Shown: positions 1-6,421 of the stretch, piece by piece
How positions within the stretch are numbered: position 1 is the first letter of the stretch
How the letters are laid out: every line of letters begins with the position of its first letter
Source: Actinomycetes bacterium
GTDB taxonomy: Bacteria > Actinomycetota > Actinomycetes > Actinomycetales > Cellulomonadaceae
Reading direction: 5' to 3'
Length of the DNA: 15,811 nt
Assembly (NCBI GenBank): GCA_023424135.1
Contig: JAFAEH010000086.1
Coordinates: 1 to 15,811 of the forward strand
Position numbers and translations under genes: made by a program
The notes under the pieces: generated by a model
Seen by the model: only the letters and a program-made list of their open reading frames with translations
Database searches by the model: none
Told to the model about the DNA's origin: nothing

Positions 1-1
1 G

Positions 2-154
2 TTCCGGACGTTCCAGGTGCCGGTCGTCGACGTCGCCGACCTCACGGGCCTCGACCTGGGGCCGCTGCCCGCCGCGGACGTCCTGGCGGCGACGGCCCCG
101 CAGGCAGTCGCGTGGCGTGAGCTGCACGCCGCGGAGGAGATCACCCTCACCTGA
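2..154 (+). CDS. C-terminal end of a probable DNA/RNA non-specific endonuclease (partial)
   Basis: An open frame enters from the left edge and ends at TGA 152-154, giving 50 residues that begin FRTFQVPVVDVADLTGLDLG. The pattern FQVPV-x-D-x-A-x-LTGLD followed by a leucine/alanine-rich tail resembles the C-terminal end of actinobacterial NUC1/EndoG-type DNA/RNA non-specific endonucleases, which would cleave nucleic acid using a catalytic His further upstream. That domain lies outside the window, so the call rests on the tail alone. The gene converges on purC, with 129 bases between the two stop codons. Confidence 0.55.
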   Translation, partial: FRTFQVPVVDVADLTGLDLGPLPAADVLAATAPQAVAWRELHAAEEITLT

Positions 155-167
155 GCCCGCGGGCCTC

Positions 168-206
168 CGTCACGGGCGGGTGTGCACGTCGAGCCCGTCC
201 GTGACG
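168..206. terminator. Candidate bidirectional terminator hairpin between convergent genes
   Basis: Arms 168-180 and 194-206 are 13-base inverted repeats (CGTCACGGGCGGG against CCCGTCCGTGACG) that pair fully apart from one G-T position, with a 13-base loop. The hairpin lies between the endonuclease stop (154) and the purC stop (284), where both transcripts should end. No clear T-run follows, which is common in high-GC actinobacteria. Confidence 0.5.
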
Positions 207-283
207 TCGCGACCGCGCGCGTCACGGGTCGAGCAGGCCGGTGCGCGCGTCGTCGATGCGGGACACCTCGACGGGAGCCGGGG

Positions 284-1222
284 TCACAGGACGAGCGTGC
301 GACCCGTCAGCAGCTCGTACGCCTCGACGTACCGGGCGCGCGTGCGCTCGACGACGTCGGCGGGCAGCGCCGGCGGCGGCGCATCGCCCGCGCGGTCCCA
401 GCCGGACGCCGGGGACGTGAGCCAGTCGCGCACGAACTGCTTGTCGAAGCTCGGCTGCGCGTGCCCCGGCTCCCACCGGTCGGCGGGCCAGAACCGCGAC
501 GAGTCGGGTGTCAGGACCTCGTCGCCGAGCGTCACCGCGCCCGTGGCCGGGTCGGTGCCGAACTCGAGCTTGGTGTCCGCGAGGATCACACCGCGCTCGC
601 GCGCGATCCCCTCGGCCCGCGCGTACACCGCGAGCGTGAGGTCCCGCAGGGTCTCGGCAGCCTCCGGCCCGACGGTGTCGACGACGACCGAGAAGCGCAC
701 GTTCTCGTCGTGCTCACCGAGGTCGGCCTTGGTCGCGGGCGTGAAGATCGGCTCGGGCAGCCGTGAGCCGTCCACGAGCCCGTCCGGCAGGGCGATGCCC
801 GTGACCTCGCCGCTCGCGCGGTACTCCGCCAGGCCCGACCCCGTGAGGTAGCCGCGCGCGACGCACTCGACCGGGAACATCTCGAGCCGCCGGCAGACCA
901 TGGCCCGCCCCGCGACGGCGTCCGGCACGTCGGTGCTCACGACGTGGTTCGGCACGAGGTCCGCGAGCTGCTCGAACCACCACAGGCTCAGCTGCGTCAG
1001 CACGACGCCCTTGTCGGGGATGCCCGGGCTCAGCACGTGGTCGTACGCCGACACCCGGTCGGACGCGACGACCAGCACGACGTCACCGTGCGTGTCGCGC
1101 AGCGCGACCCCCGCGACGGAGTCGTCCGGCTCGTACAGGTCGCGGACCTTGCCGGAGTAGACGTGGCGCCAGCCGGGCAGGTCGCCGTGCACCGGCGCGG
1201 GCCCCACGGGGGTGTCGGTCAC
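284..1222 (-). CDS. purC: Phosphoribosylaminoimidazole-succinocarboxamide synthase (SAICAR synthetase)
   Basis: This enzyme joins CAIR and aspartate, using ATP, to make SAICAR in de novo IMP synthesis; it is cytoplasmic. The 312-residue product shows the family's ATP-binding start SGKVRDLYE (about residues 23-31), SDRVSAYD (54-61), RGYLTGSG (123-130), the PEPIFTPATKA segment (about 157-167), DTKLEFG (216-222) and DEVLTPDSSRFW (234-245), followed by PSFDKQFVRDWL. The length is slightly above the usual 290-300. The chosen start is GTG at 1222, with GGAGG at 1230-1234 and a 7-base spacer. It lies 25 bases downstream of purD on the same strand, so the two are probably one transcript. All expected motifs are intact. 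Confidence 0.96.
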   Translation of the reverse strand: MTDTPVGPAPVHGDLPGWRHVYSGKVRDLYEPDDSVAGVALRDTHGDVVLVVASDRVSAYDHVLSPGIPDKGVVLTQLSLWWFEQLADLVPNHVVSTDVPDAVAGRAMVCRRLEMFPVECVARGYLTGSGLAEYRASGEVTGIALPDGLVDGSRLPEPIFTPATKADLGEHDENVRFSVVVDTVGPEAAETLRDLTLAVYARAEGIARERGVILADTKLEFGTDPATGAVTLGDEVLTPDSSRFWPADRWEPGHAQPSFDKQFVRDWLTSPASGWDRAGDAPPPALPADVVERTRARYVEAYELLTGRTLVL

Positions 1223-1247
1223 GTCAGGTCCTCCAGGATGCGGCTGC

Positions 1248-2540
1248 TCAGCCCTGGCTGGCAGCGAGGGCGATGTCGGTGCGGTGGTGCGAGCCCGCGA
1301 GGTTGACCTGGTCGACCGCGACGTACGCGGCCCGGCGGGCCTCGGCGAGGGTCTCGCCCACGCCGACGACGGACAGCACGCGCCCGCCTGCCGAGACCAG
1401 CAGCGGGTCGTTGATCGGGTTCTCCGGGTCGTCGGACGTCGTGCGGACGGCCGTTCCCGCGTGCAGGACGTGCACGCCCGGCACGGTGTCCGCCGCGTCC
1501 AGGCCCGTGATCGGGTCGCCCGTGCGCGGGTCGTCGGGGTACCCGTGGGACGCGACGACGACCGTGACGGCCGCGTCGGCGCGCCAGTGCAGCGGGGCGA
1601 GCCCCGCGAGGCGGCCCTCGGCAGCCGCGAGCAGCACACCGCCGAGCGGGGTCGCGAGGCGCGCGAGCACGACCTGGGTCTCGGGGTCCCCGAAGCGCGC
1701 GTTGAACTCGACGACGCGCACGCCCCTGCTCGTCAGCGCGAGCCCGCAGTACAGGACGCCGACGAACGGGGTGCCGCGGCGCGCCATCTCCGCGACGGTC
1801 GGGCGGGCGACGCTCGCGACGACCTCGTCGACCAGCCCCTGCGGCGCCCACGGCAGCGGCGAGTACGCGCCCATGCCGCCGGTGTTGGGGCCCTCGTCGC
1901 CGTCGTACGCGCGCTTGAAGTCCTGCGCGGGGACGAGCGGGACGACGTCGGTGCCGTCGCACAGCACGAACAGCGAGACCTCGGGGCCGTCGAGGAACTC
2001 CTCGACGACGACGCGCCCGCCGTCCTTGGCGAGGCACGCGGCCGCGTGCGCGAGGGCTGCGTCGCGGTCGTCCGTCACGACGACGCCCTTGCCGGCGGCG
2101 AGGCCGTCGTCCTTGACGACGTGCGGCGCACCGAACTCGTCGAGCGCGGCGGCGACCTCGTCGATCGTCGTCGCGACGCGTGCGGCGGCGGTCGGCACAC
2201 CGGCGGCCGACATGACGTCCTTCGCGAACGCCTTCGACCCCTCGAGCCGCGCGGCCTGCGCGGACGGCCCGAACACGGGGATCCCCGCGTCGCGCACGGC
2301 GTCCGCGACGCCGGCGACGAGCGGGGCCTCCGGCCCGACGACGACGAGCCCGACGCCCAGCTCGACCGCGAGCGCGGCGACCGCGGCACCGTCCAGCGGG
2401 TCGACCGCGTGCAGGGTCGCGTGCTGCGCGATGCCGGGGTTGCCGGGGGCGGCGTGCACCGCGGTCACCGACGGGTCGAGGGACAGCGTGCGGGCGAGGG
2501 CGTGCTCACGGGCACCGGTGCCCACGACGAGGATCTCCAC
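1248..2540 (-). CDS. purD: Phosphoribosylamine--glycine ligase (GAR synthetase)
   Basis: This enzyme ligates glycine to phosphoribosylamine using ATP, the second step of IMP synthesis. The 430-residue protein has the N-terminal GTGAREHALA loop (7-16), then GPEAPLVAGVADAV and SKAFAKDVM. The ATP-grasp core follows with VVKDDGLAAGKGVVV, then EEFLDGPEVSLF, the substrate-site NTGGMGAYSP, and the metal/ATP segment VEFNARFGDPETQ. Length and motif order are normal. The start is GTG at 2540; there is only a weak G-rich stretch before it, but a -10-like TATCGT lies 8 bases upstream, so the message may be nearly leaderless. purC follows after 25 bases, and the helix-turn-helix repressor gene ends 75 bases upstream on the same strand. 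Confidence 0.96.
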   Translation of the reverse strand: MEILVVGTGAREHALARTLSLDPSVTAVHAAPGNPGIAQHATLHAVDPLDGAAVAALAVELGVGLVVVGPEAPLVAGVADAVRDAGIPVFGPSAQAARLEGSKAFAKDVMSAAGVPTAAARVATTIDEVAAALDEFGAPHVVKDDGLAAGKGVVVTDDRDAALAHAAACLAKDGGRVVVEEFLDGPEVSLFVLCDGTDVVPLVPAQDFKRAYDGDEGPNTGGMGAYSPLPWAPQGLVDEVVASVARPTVAEMARRGTPFVGVLYCGLALTSRGVRVVEFNARFGDPETQVVLARLATPLGGVLLAAAEGRLAGLAPLHWRADAAVTVVVASHGYPDDPRTGDPITGLDAADTVPGVHVLHAGTAVRTTSDDPENPINDPLLVSAGGRVLSVVGVGETLAEARRAAYVAVDQVNLAGSHHRTDIALAASQG

Positions 2541-2548
2541 GGGCCCCG

Positions 2549-2554
2549 ACGATA
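2549..2554 (-). promoter_or_regulatory. Candidate -10 element for purD-purC
   Basis: On the minus strand TATCGT fits the actinobacterial TAnnnT -10 pattern and ends 8 bases before the purD GTG. No convincing -35 is visible 16-18 bases upstream. Transcription would start within one or two bases of the start codon. No purine riboswitch-like leader fits in the 75-base gap. Confidence 0.35.
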
Positions 2555-2615
2555 CCGGCCGGCCGCGTCGACGACGGCCGACCGTCAGCCGGCGGACAGG
2601 GACCGGGCGCCGGGT

Positions 2616-3251
2616 TCAGGACCCGTCGCGCTCGGGGGGCAGGGGGAACACGTCGACGTAGACGCGGATGCGTCGACGCCGGCCGGCGTCGTCGCCCTCG
2701 ACACCGGCCGACCCGTGCTCGGCGGCCGCACGCTCGGCCGACTCACGCTCGGCCGACTCACGCTCGACCGCCTCGACGACGGCCCGGGTGCGGGCGATGA
2801 GGTCGGCCGCCTCGTCCTGCGTGAGCCGCAGGGTCGAGTTCATCGCCGCCTGCGCCTCCCAGGACAGGTCGTGGGACAGCTCGTCGACCCACGTGGACAT
2901 GGTCTGGGTGCGCTCGGCGACGACGGCGTGCAGCAGCGCCTGCGCGGCGGGTGCGGTGCCGGGGTCGGCGAGCAGGTCGGCGCTGTCCATCGCGAAGCCG
3001 ACGGCCCGCCACCAGCGTTCGCGTCCGCCCGCGTGGTCGGGGTCGTCCTCGACGAAGCCGTGCCGCTCGAGCTGGCGCAGGTGGTAGCTGGTCTGGCCGC
3101 TGGACTCCCCCAGGGCGCGGCCGAGGATGCTCGCGGTCGCGGGTCCGTCGTTGCGCAGCGCCGCGTACATGGCCATGCGCAGCGGGTGCGCGAACGCCTT
3201 GAGCGCATCGGCGCCGATGGCGCGCTCGGGCGCGGTGTTGCCATCCACCAT
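2616..3251 (-). CDS. ArsR-type winged helix-turn-helix transcriptional regulator
   Basis: The product is a 211-residue DNA-binding regulator, probably a repressor of itself and of the divergent exporter. Residues about 14-70 form an ArsR/HTH_20-like winged helix: ALKAFAHPLRMAMYAAL, then the helix-turn-helix, with SGQTSYHLRQLERHGFVE (51-68) as the recognition helix and turn. The rest is a helical effector or dimer region that ends in the FPLP motif seen in such proteins. Near the C-terminus ESAER is repeated, from a 15-bp DNA tandem. The start is taken as ATG at 3251 because it begins the domain correctly and a -10-like TATCTC lies 5 bases before it. A longer GTG/ATG start would run through the operators. 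The ligand is unknown. Confidence 0.85.
   Translation of the reverse strand: MVDGNTAPERAIGADALKAFAHPLRMAMYAALRNDGPATASILGRALGESSGQTSYHLRQLERHGFVEDDPDHAGGRERWWRAVGFAMDSADLLADPGTAPAAQALLHAVVAERTQTMSTWVDELSHDLSWEAQAAMNSTLRLTQDEAADLIARTRAVVEAVERESAERESAERAAAEHGSAGVEGDDAGRRRRIRVYVDVFPLPPERDGS
2729..2773. repeat. 15-bp tandem repeat inside the regulator gene
   Basis: Two identical units CACGCTCGGCCGACT (2729-2743 and 2744-2758) are followed by a degenerate third (2759-2773). They encode the ESAER repeats of a charged, probably helical linker near the regulator's C-terminus. A multiple of three keeps the frame, so copy number could vary between strains without breaking the gene. Confidence 0.8.
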
Positions 3252-3256
3252 GTGCA

Positions 3257-3285
3257 GAGATACCTTTGCATAGTTCTCTTTGCAA
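3257..3285 (-). promoter_or_regulatory. Candidate leaderless promoter of the regulator gene
   Basis: On the minus strand TTGCAA (3285-3280, inside the middle palindrome) is followed after exactly 17 bases by TATCTC (3262-3257), and the ATG at 3251 begins 5 bases later. Transcription would therefore start at or next to the start codon. The -10 is a weak match, so this is an inference from geometry. Confidence 0.45.
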
Positions 3286-3301
3286 AGACTCCTTTGCAAA
3301 G
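3264..3301. promoter_or_regulatory. Triple palindromic operator, three CTTTGCAAAG sites phased every 14 bp
   Basis: Two perfect 10-bp palindromes CTTTGCAAAG lie at 3278-3287 and 3292-3301, and a 9/10 match CTTTGCATAG at 3264-3273. The starts are exactly 14 bp apart, separated by 4-bp spacers TTCT and ACTC. The array lies between the divergent regulator and MFS genes and is far richer in A/T than its surroundings. The natural reading is a binding site for the adjacent winged-helix regulator. The second and third palindromes contain the TTGCAA sequences proposed as -35 boxes of the two promoters, so occupancy would shut off both. Confidence 0.8.
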
Positions 3302-3322
3302 CCGGTCCTCCCACCCTAGCGA
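3294..3322 (+). promoter_or_regulatory. Candidate leaderless promoter of the MFS exporter gene
   Basis: TTGCAA (3294-3299, inside the rightmost palindrome) is followed after exactly 17 bases by TAGCGA (3317-3322), with ATG 6 bases further on at 3329. No good Shine-Dalgarno lies at a usable distance, which agrees with a leaderless message. The geometry mirrors the promoter on the other strand. Confidence 0.45.
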
Positions 3323-3328
3323 GCACCC

Positions 3329-4684
3329 ATGCCCCGCACCGCCCTCGGCCCCCGGTTCCGGTCGCTGCTCGCCAGCAGCGGGGCCGCCAACCTCGGCGAC
3401 GGCGTCGTCCAGGTCGCCCTGCCCCTCGTCGCCCTGTCCCTGACCCGCTCCCCCACGCAGATCGCGCTGCTCACCGCGCTCGCCTGGCTGCCCTGGTCCG
3501 CCCTCGGCATCCCCGCCGGGGTCCTCGTCGACCGCACCGACCGCCGCACCGTCCAGGTCCTCGCGCTCACCGCACGCGCCGCGCTGCTCGCCGCCGCCAC
3601 CTGGCTCGCCGCGACCGGCTCGCTCACGATGCCGAGGCTCCTCGCCGTCGCGCTCGCGTACGGCGTCACCGAGGTCCTGGCCGACCTCGCCGCGCGCGCC
3701 CTCGTACCCGACCTCGTCCCCCGCCCGGCACTGCCCGTCGCCAACGGCCGGATCGTCGCGGTGCAGCAGGTCGCCAACTCCTTCCTCGGCGCACCCCTCA
3801 CCGGCGTGCTCCTCATGCTCGGCACCGCGTGGGCGTTCGGCGTTCCCGCCGGGCTCGCCGTCCTCGCCGCGGCCGTGCTGGTGCTCGGCGTGCGCGGCAC
3901 CTACCGGCACACGGCGCCGACCGGGCCGGCCGACGTCGGTGCCGTGCCCCCGGTCGGCAGCGCGTCCGCCGCGCCCGTCGACCGGACGGGAGCCGAGCCG
4001 CTCACCCCGCGCTCCCACGCCGTCGCGCGCGCCTGGTCGGACGTGCGCGACGGGCTCACGTTCGTCGCACGGCACCGGGTCCTGCGGCCCGTCGTCGCCG
4101 CCGGCGCCCTGATCAACATGGCCAGCACCGGGTACTTCGTGGTGTTCGTGCTGTGGGCGGTCGGCGACGGGTCTCGCGTCGGGCTGACCGAGCAGACGTA
4201 CCCCCTGCTCATGACCGCGCTCGCGGTCGGGGCCGTGGCCGGGTCGGTCCTCACGCCGCGCCTGCTGCGCACGCTCGGCGACGTCCGGCTCATGGTCGGG
4301 TCGTTCCTCGTCGCGTTCGGGCTGCTCACCGTCCCCGTCCTCGCACCGCATCCCGCAGCGGTGGGCGTGACCCTGCTGCTCGTCGGCGCGCTCAGCACCA
4401 CGGGGAACGTCGTCAGCGAGTCGCTGCGCCAGCGCGTCGTCCCGCCGCACCTGCTCGGGCGCGTGACCGGCGCCGGGAGCACGCTCACCTACGGCCTGAT
4501 GCCCGTGGGTGCGCTGCTCGCGGGCGTCGGCGCCGAGCACACAGGACAGGCGCCCACCATGCTCGGCGCGACCGTGCTGGCCGTCGTCGTGACCGCCACC
4601 CTGGGGCTCGCGCTGCGCCACGTCACGACCCAGGACCTGTCCGCCCCGCCCACCCGCGACCGGGACGACGTCCTCGTCCCGTGA
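3329..4684 (+). CDS. MFS transporter, probable drug or metabolite exporter
   Basis: The product is a 451-residue integral membrane protein with roughly ten to twelve hydrophobic segments in two halves. Between the second and third segments lies the MFS motif A-like loop GVLVDRTDRR (64-73). A hydrophilic central loop, about residues 203-250, separates the halves. The opening LLASSGAANLGDGVVQVALPL resembles MFS_3/enterobactin exporter-like proteins, so proton-driven efflux of a small molecule is likely; the substrate cannot be read from sequence. It is divergent from the winged-helix regulator, and the two share the triple operator, so it is presumably repressed until an inducer binds the regulator. 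The TGA (4682-4684) lies inside a repeated CCCGTGACGGG dyad. Confidence 0.85.
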   Translation: MPRTALGPRFRSLLASSGAANLGDGVVQVALPLVALSLTRSPTQIALLTALAWLPWSALGIPAGVLVDRTDRRTVQVLALTARAALLAAATWLAATGSLTMPRLLAVALAYGVTEVLADLAARALVPDLVPRPALPVANGRIVAVQQVANSFLGAPLTGVLLMLGTAWAFGVPAGLAVLAAAVLVLGVRGTYRHTAPTGPADVGAVPPVGSASAAPVDRTGAEPLTPRSHAVARAWSDVRDGLTFVARHRVLRPVVAAGALINMASTGYFVVFVLWAVGDGSRVGLTEQTYPLLMTALAVGAVAGSVLTPRLLRTLGDVRLMVGSFLVAFGLLTVPVLAPHPAAVGVTLLLVGALSTTGNVVSESLRQRVVPPHLLGRVTGAGSTLTYGLMPVGALLAGVGAEHTGQAPTMLGATVLAVVVTATLGLALRHVTTQDLSAPPTRDRDDVLVP

Positions 4685-4707
4685 CGGGCGGGGCCCGTGA
4701 CGGGCGG
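4678..4707. repeat. Twin CCCGTGACGGG dyads overlapping the MFS stop codon
   Basis: A 14-base direct repeat, CCCGTGACGGGCGG, occurs at 4678-4691 and 4694-4707. Each unit contains the palindrome CCCGT-G-ACGGG. The first unit contains the TGA stop of the MFS gene. It could form part of the terminator zone between the convergent MFS and purA genes. Confidence 0.55.
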
Positions 4708-4744
4708 ACACTCGCGGGCACCCGCCGCCCGGCGACTCACCGCA

Positions 4745-4765
4745 GGCCCCTCGGCCCGGAGGGCC
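4745..4765. terminator. Candidate bidirectional terminator between MFS and purA
   Basis: GGCCCCTC (4745-4752) can pair with GAGGGCC (4759-4765) with one bulged C and a 6-base loop. It lies in the 142-base gap between two convergent genes. There is no T-run and several alternative GC hairpins exist nearby, so the exact terminator is uncertain. Confidence 0.35.
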
Positions 4766-4826
4766 CCCGGCGTGCGGGCGGCTCCGGGAGCGCGGTCGCC
4801 CGCGCACCCCGGCCCCACCGGGTCGC

Positions 4827-6113
4827 TCAGCCCAGCAGCTCGTGCCGGATGATCGTCGCCTCACGCCCCGGGCCGACGCCCACGGACGAGATGCGCGTGC
4901 CGGAGACGTCCTCGAGGTACTCGAGGTAGCGCTGCGCAGCCTTCGGCAGGTCGTCGAAGTCGCGGGCGCCCGAGATGTCCTCGGTCCAGCCGTCGAGGTA
5001 CTCGTACACGGGCGTCGCGTGGTGGAAGTCGCTCTGGTCCACCGGCATGTCCTCGACCCGGCGCCCGTCCACGTCGTACGCCACCGCGACCGGGATGCGC
5101 TCCAGGCCCGTGAGCACGTCGAGCTTCGTCACGACGAGGTCCGTCAGGCCGTTGACCAGCGACGCGTAGCGCACGACGACCGCGTCGTACCAGCCCGTGC
5201 GCCGCGGACGGCCCGTCGTGGTGCCGAACTCCCCGCCGGTCTGGCGCAGCCACTCACCGTCCGCGTCGAGCAGCTCGGTCGGGAACGGCCCCTCGCCCAC
5301 CCGCGTCGTGTACGCCTTGGCGACGGCGACGACGCGGTCGATGCGCGTCGGCCCGACGCCCGACCCCGTGCACGCCCCGCCCGCGGTGCACGCGGACGAC
5401 GTGACGAACGGGTACGTGCCGTGGTCGACGTCGAGCATCGTGGCCTGCCCGGCCTCGAACACCAGCGTCTTGTCCTCGTCGAGCGCCCGGTTGAGGTACT
5501 GCGGGGTGTCGGCGACGAACGGGCGCAGGCGCTCCGCGTGGCGCAGCAGGTCCTCGAGCGTCTCGTCGACCGTGATCGCGCGCCGGTTGTAGACCTTCAC
5601 CAGCAGGTGGTTCTTCTGGTCGAGCGCACCCTCGACCTTCTGGCGCAGGATCCCCTCGTCGAACAGGTCCTGCACGCGGATGCCGATGCGGTTGATCTTG
5701 TCGGCGTACGTCGGGCCGATGCCGCGGCCCGTCGTGCCGATGCGCCGCTTGCCGAGGAAGCGCTCGGTGACCTTGTCCATCGTGCGGTTGTAGGGCGCGA
5801 TGACGTGCGCGGCCGACGAGACGAGCAGGCGCGACGTGTCGACACCGCGGGCCTCGAGCGCGTCGATCTCCTCGAACAGCACCTCGGTGTCGATCACCAC
5901 GCCGTTCGCGATCACCGGGACGACGCCCGGCGTGAGGATGCCCGACGGCAGCAGGTGCAGGGCGTACTTCTCGCCCTCGATGACGACGGTGTGACCCGCG
6001 TTGTTGCCGCCGTTGAACTTCACGACGACGTCCGTCCGGTCACCGAGCTGGTCGGTCGCCTTGCCCTTGCCCTCGTCGCCCCACTGGGCCCCGAGCACCA
6101 CGACGGCCGGCAT
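4827..6113 (-). CDS. purA: Adenylosuccinate synthetase
   Basis: This enzyme converts IMP and aspartate, with GTP, to adenylosuccinate, the committed step to AMP; it is cytoplasmic. The 428-residue protein has the P-loop-like QWGDEGKGK (10-18) with the catalytic Asp, the NGGNNAGHT loop with the catalytic His, the signature GIGPTYADK, GQATMLDVDHGTYPFVTSS, and the GTP-binding TKLDVLTGL segment. Length is normal. ATG 6113 is preferred over in-frame GTGs 9-12 bases upstream because it gives the standard MPAVVVLGAQWGDEGKGK start; GGGGAG lies 11 bases before it, a long spacing. After VTSS the sequence reads ACTAGGACTGSG where most homologues have an Asn-containing segment (see findings). Confidence 0.96.
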   Translation of the reverse strand: MPAVVVLGAQWGDEGKGKATDQLGDRTDVVVKFNGGNNAGHTVVIEGEKYALHLLPSGILTPGVVPVIANGVVIDTEVLFEEIDALEARGVDTSRLLVSSAAHVIAPYNRTMDKVTERFLGKRRIGTTGRGIGPTYADKINRIGIRVQDLFDEGILRQKVEGALDQKNHLLVKVYNRRAITVDETLEDLLRHAERLRPFVADTPQYLNRALDEDKTLVFEAGQATMLDVDHGTYPFVTSSACTAGGACTGSGVGPTRIDRVVAVAKAYTTRVGEGPFPTELLDADGEWLRQTGGEFGTTTGRPRRTGWYDAVVVRYASLVNGLTDLVVTKLDVLTGLERIPVAVAYDVDGRRVEDMPVDQSDFHHATPVYEYLDGWTEDISGARDFDDLPKAAQRYLEYLEDVSGTRISSVGVGPGREATIIRHELLG

Positions 6114-6419
6114 GTGGATCACCACTCCCCGCTGCCTGCGATGCGGCTCCGCCCGCAGACGGGCGCGAGCGGGCTCGCGGCGCGGGTGACCCGAGCACGC
6201 GCGGCAGTGACGCGTACCACCGAAAGGGTACCGGAGCCCCCACGCCCCGCCCCCACCCCGGCGCGAGAGAGCAATCGGATCGCCCTGTCACGACCTGGCG
6301 GTCCACGCACCGCACCCCACCCCGGCGCGAGAGAGCAATCGGATCGCCCTGTCACGACCTGGCGGTCGACCCACCCCGCCGTGAGAGAGCGATCCGATCG
6401 CACTCTCGCGACCTGGGGG
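6114..6419. other. purA upstream spacer: structured leader plus repeat cluster
   Basis: This 306-base gap has no supportable gene. Its left half, which would be the purA leader, can form compact hairpins, the clearest being CGCGAG (6164-6169), loop CGGG, CTCGCG (6174-6179). Minus-strand TACCCT (6230-6225) fits a TAnnnT -10 and would give a leader of about 105 bases, but no -35 is seen. Its right half is occupied by the three 53-bp repeats. Confidence 0.5.
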
Positions 6420-6421
6420 TC
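6251..6421. repeat. Cluster of three 53-bp intergenic repeats
   Basis: Copy A (6251-6303) and copy B (6315-6367) are identical over all 53 bases. Copy C (6369-6421) matches at 44 of 53. The spacers are 11 bases and 1 base. Key shared parts are CCCACCCCG at the left, GAGAGAGC, a GATCG core, CGACCTGG and GTC at the right. Copy C contains the best dyad, GAGAGCGATC (6385-6394) against GATCGC plus TCTC (6396-6407) with a 2-base bulge. Copy C overlaps the last two bases of the + strand complement of the DUF3151 stop codon. No transposase or target duplication is present, so this looks like a REP-type or regulatory repeat, not an IS. Confidence 0.9.

Noticed and set aside
1223..1247. Terminator or promoter between purD and purC
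   Set aside because: The 25-base gap is filled by the purC ribosome site; nothing else fits.
2541..2615. Purine riboswitch or long regulated leader before purD
   Set aside because: The gap is 75 bases and the candidate -10 lies 8 bases from the GTG, leaving no room for an aptamer.
1212..3443. 743-codon open frame on the plus strand across purD and the regulator
   Set aside because: It is antisense to recognised purD, purC start and regulator genes, has an Arg/Asp/Val-rich low-complexity product, and is the usual by-product of GC-rich third positions.
2840..4864. 674-codon minus-strand open frame opposite the MFS gene
   Set aside because: The product is dominated by Gly, Arg, Glu and Asp with no domain, while the plus strand encodes a clear MFS transporter.
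6251..6421. CRISPR array
   Set aside because: Only three units, spacers of 11 and 1 bases, and no cas genes.
6251..6421. Insertion sequence or transposon remnant
   Set aside because: No transposase fragment, terminal inverted repeats or target duplication were found around the repeats.
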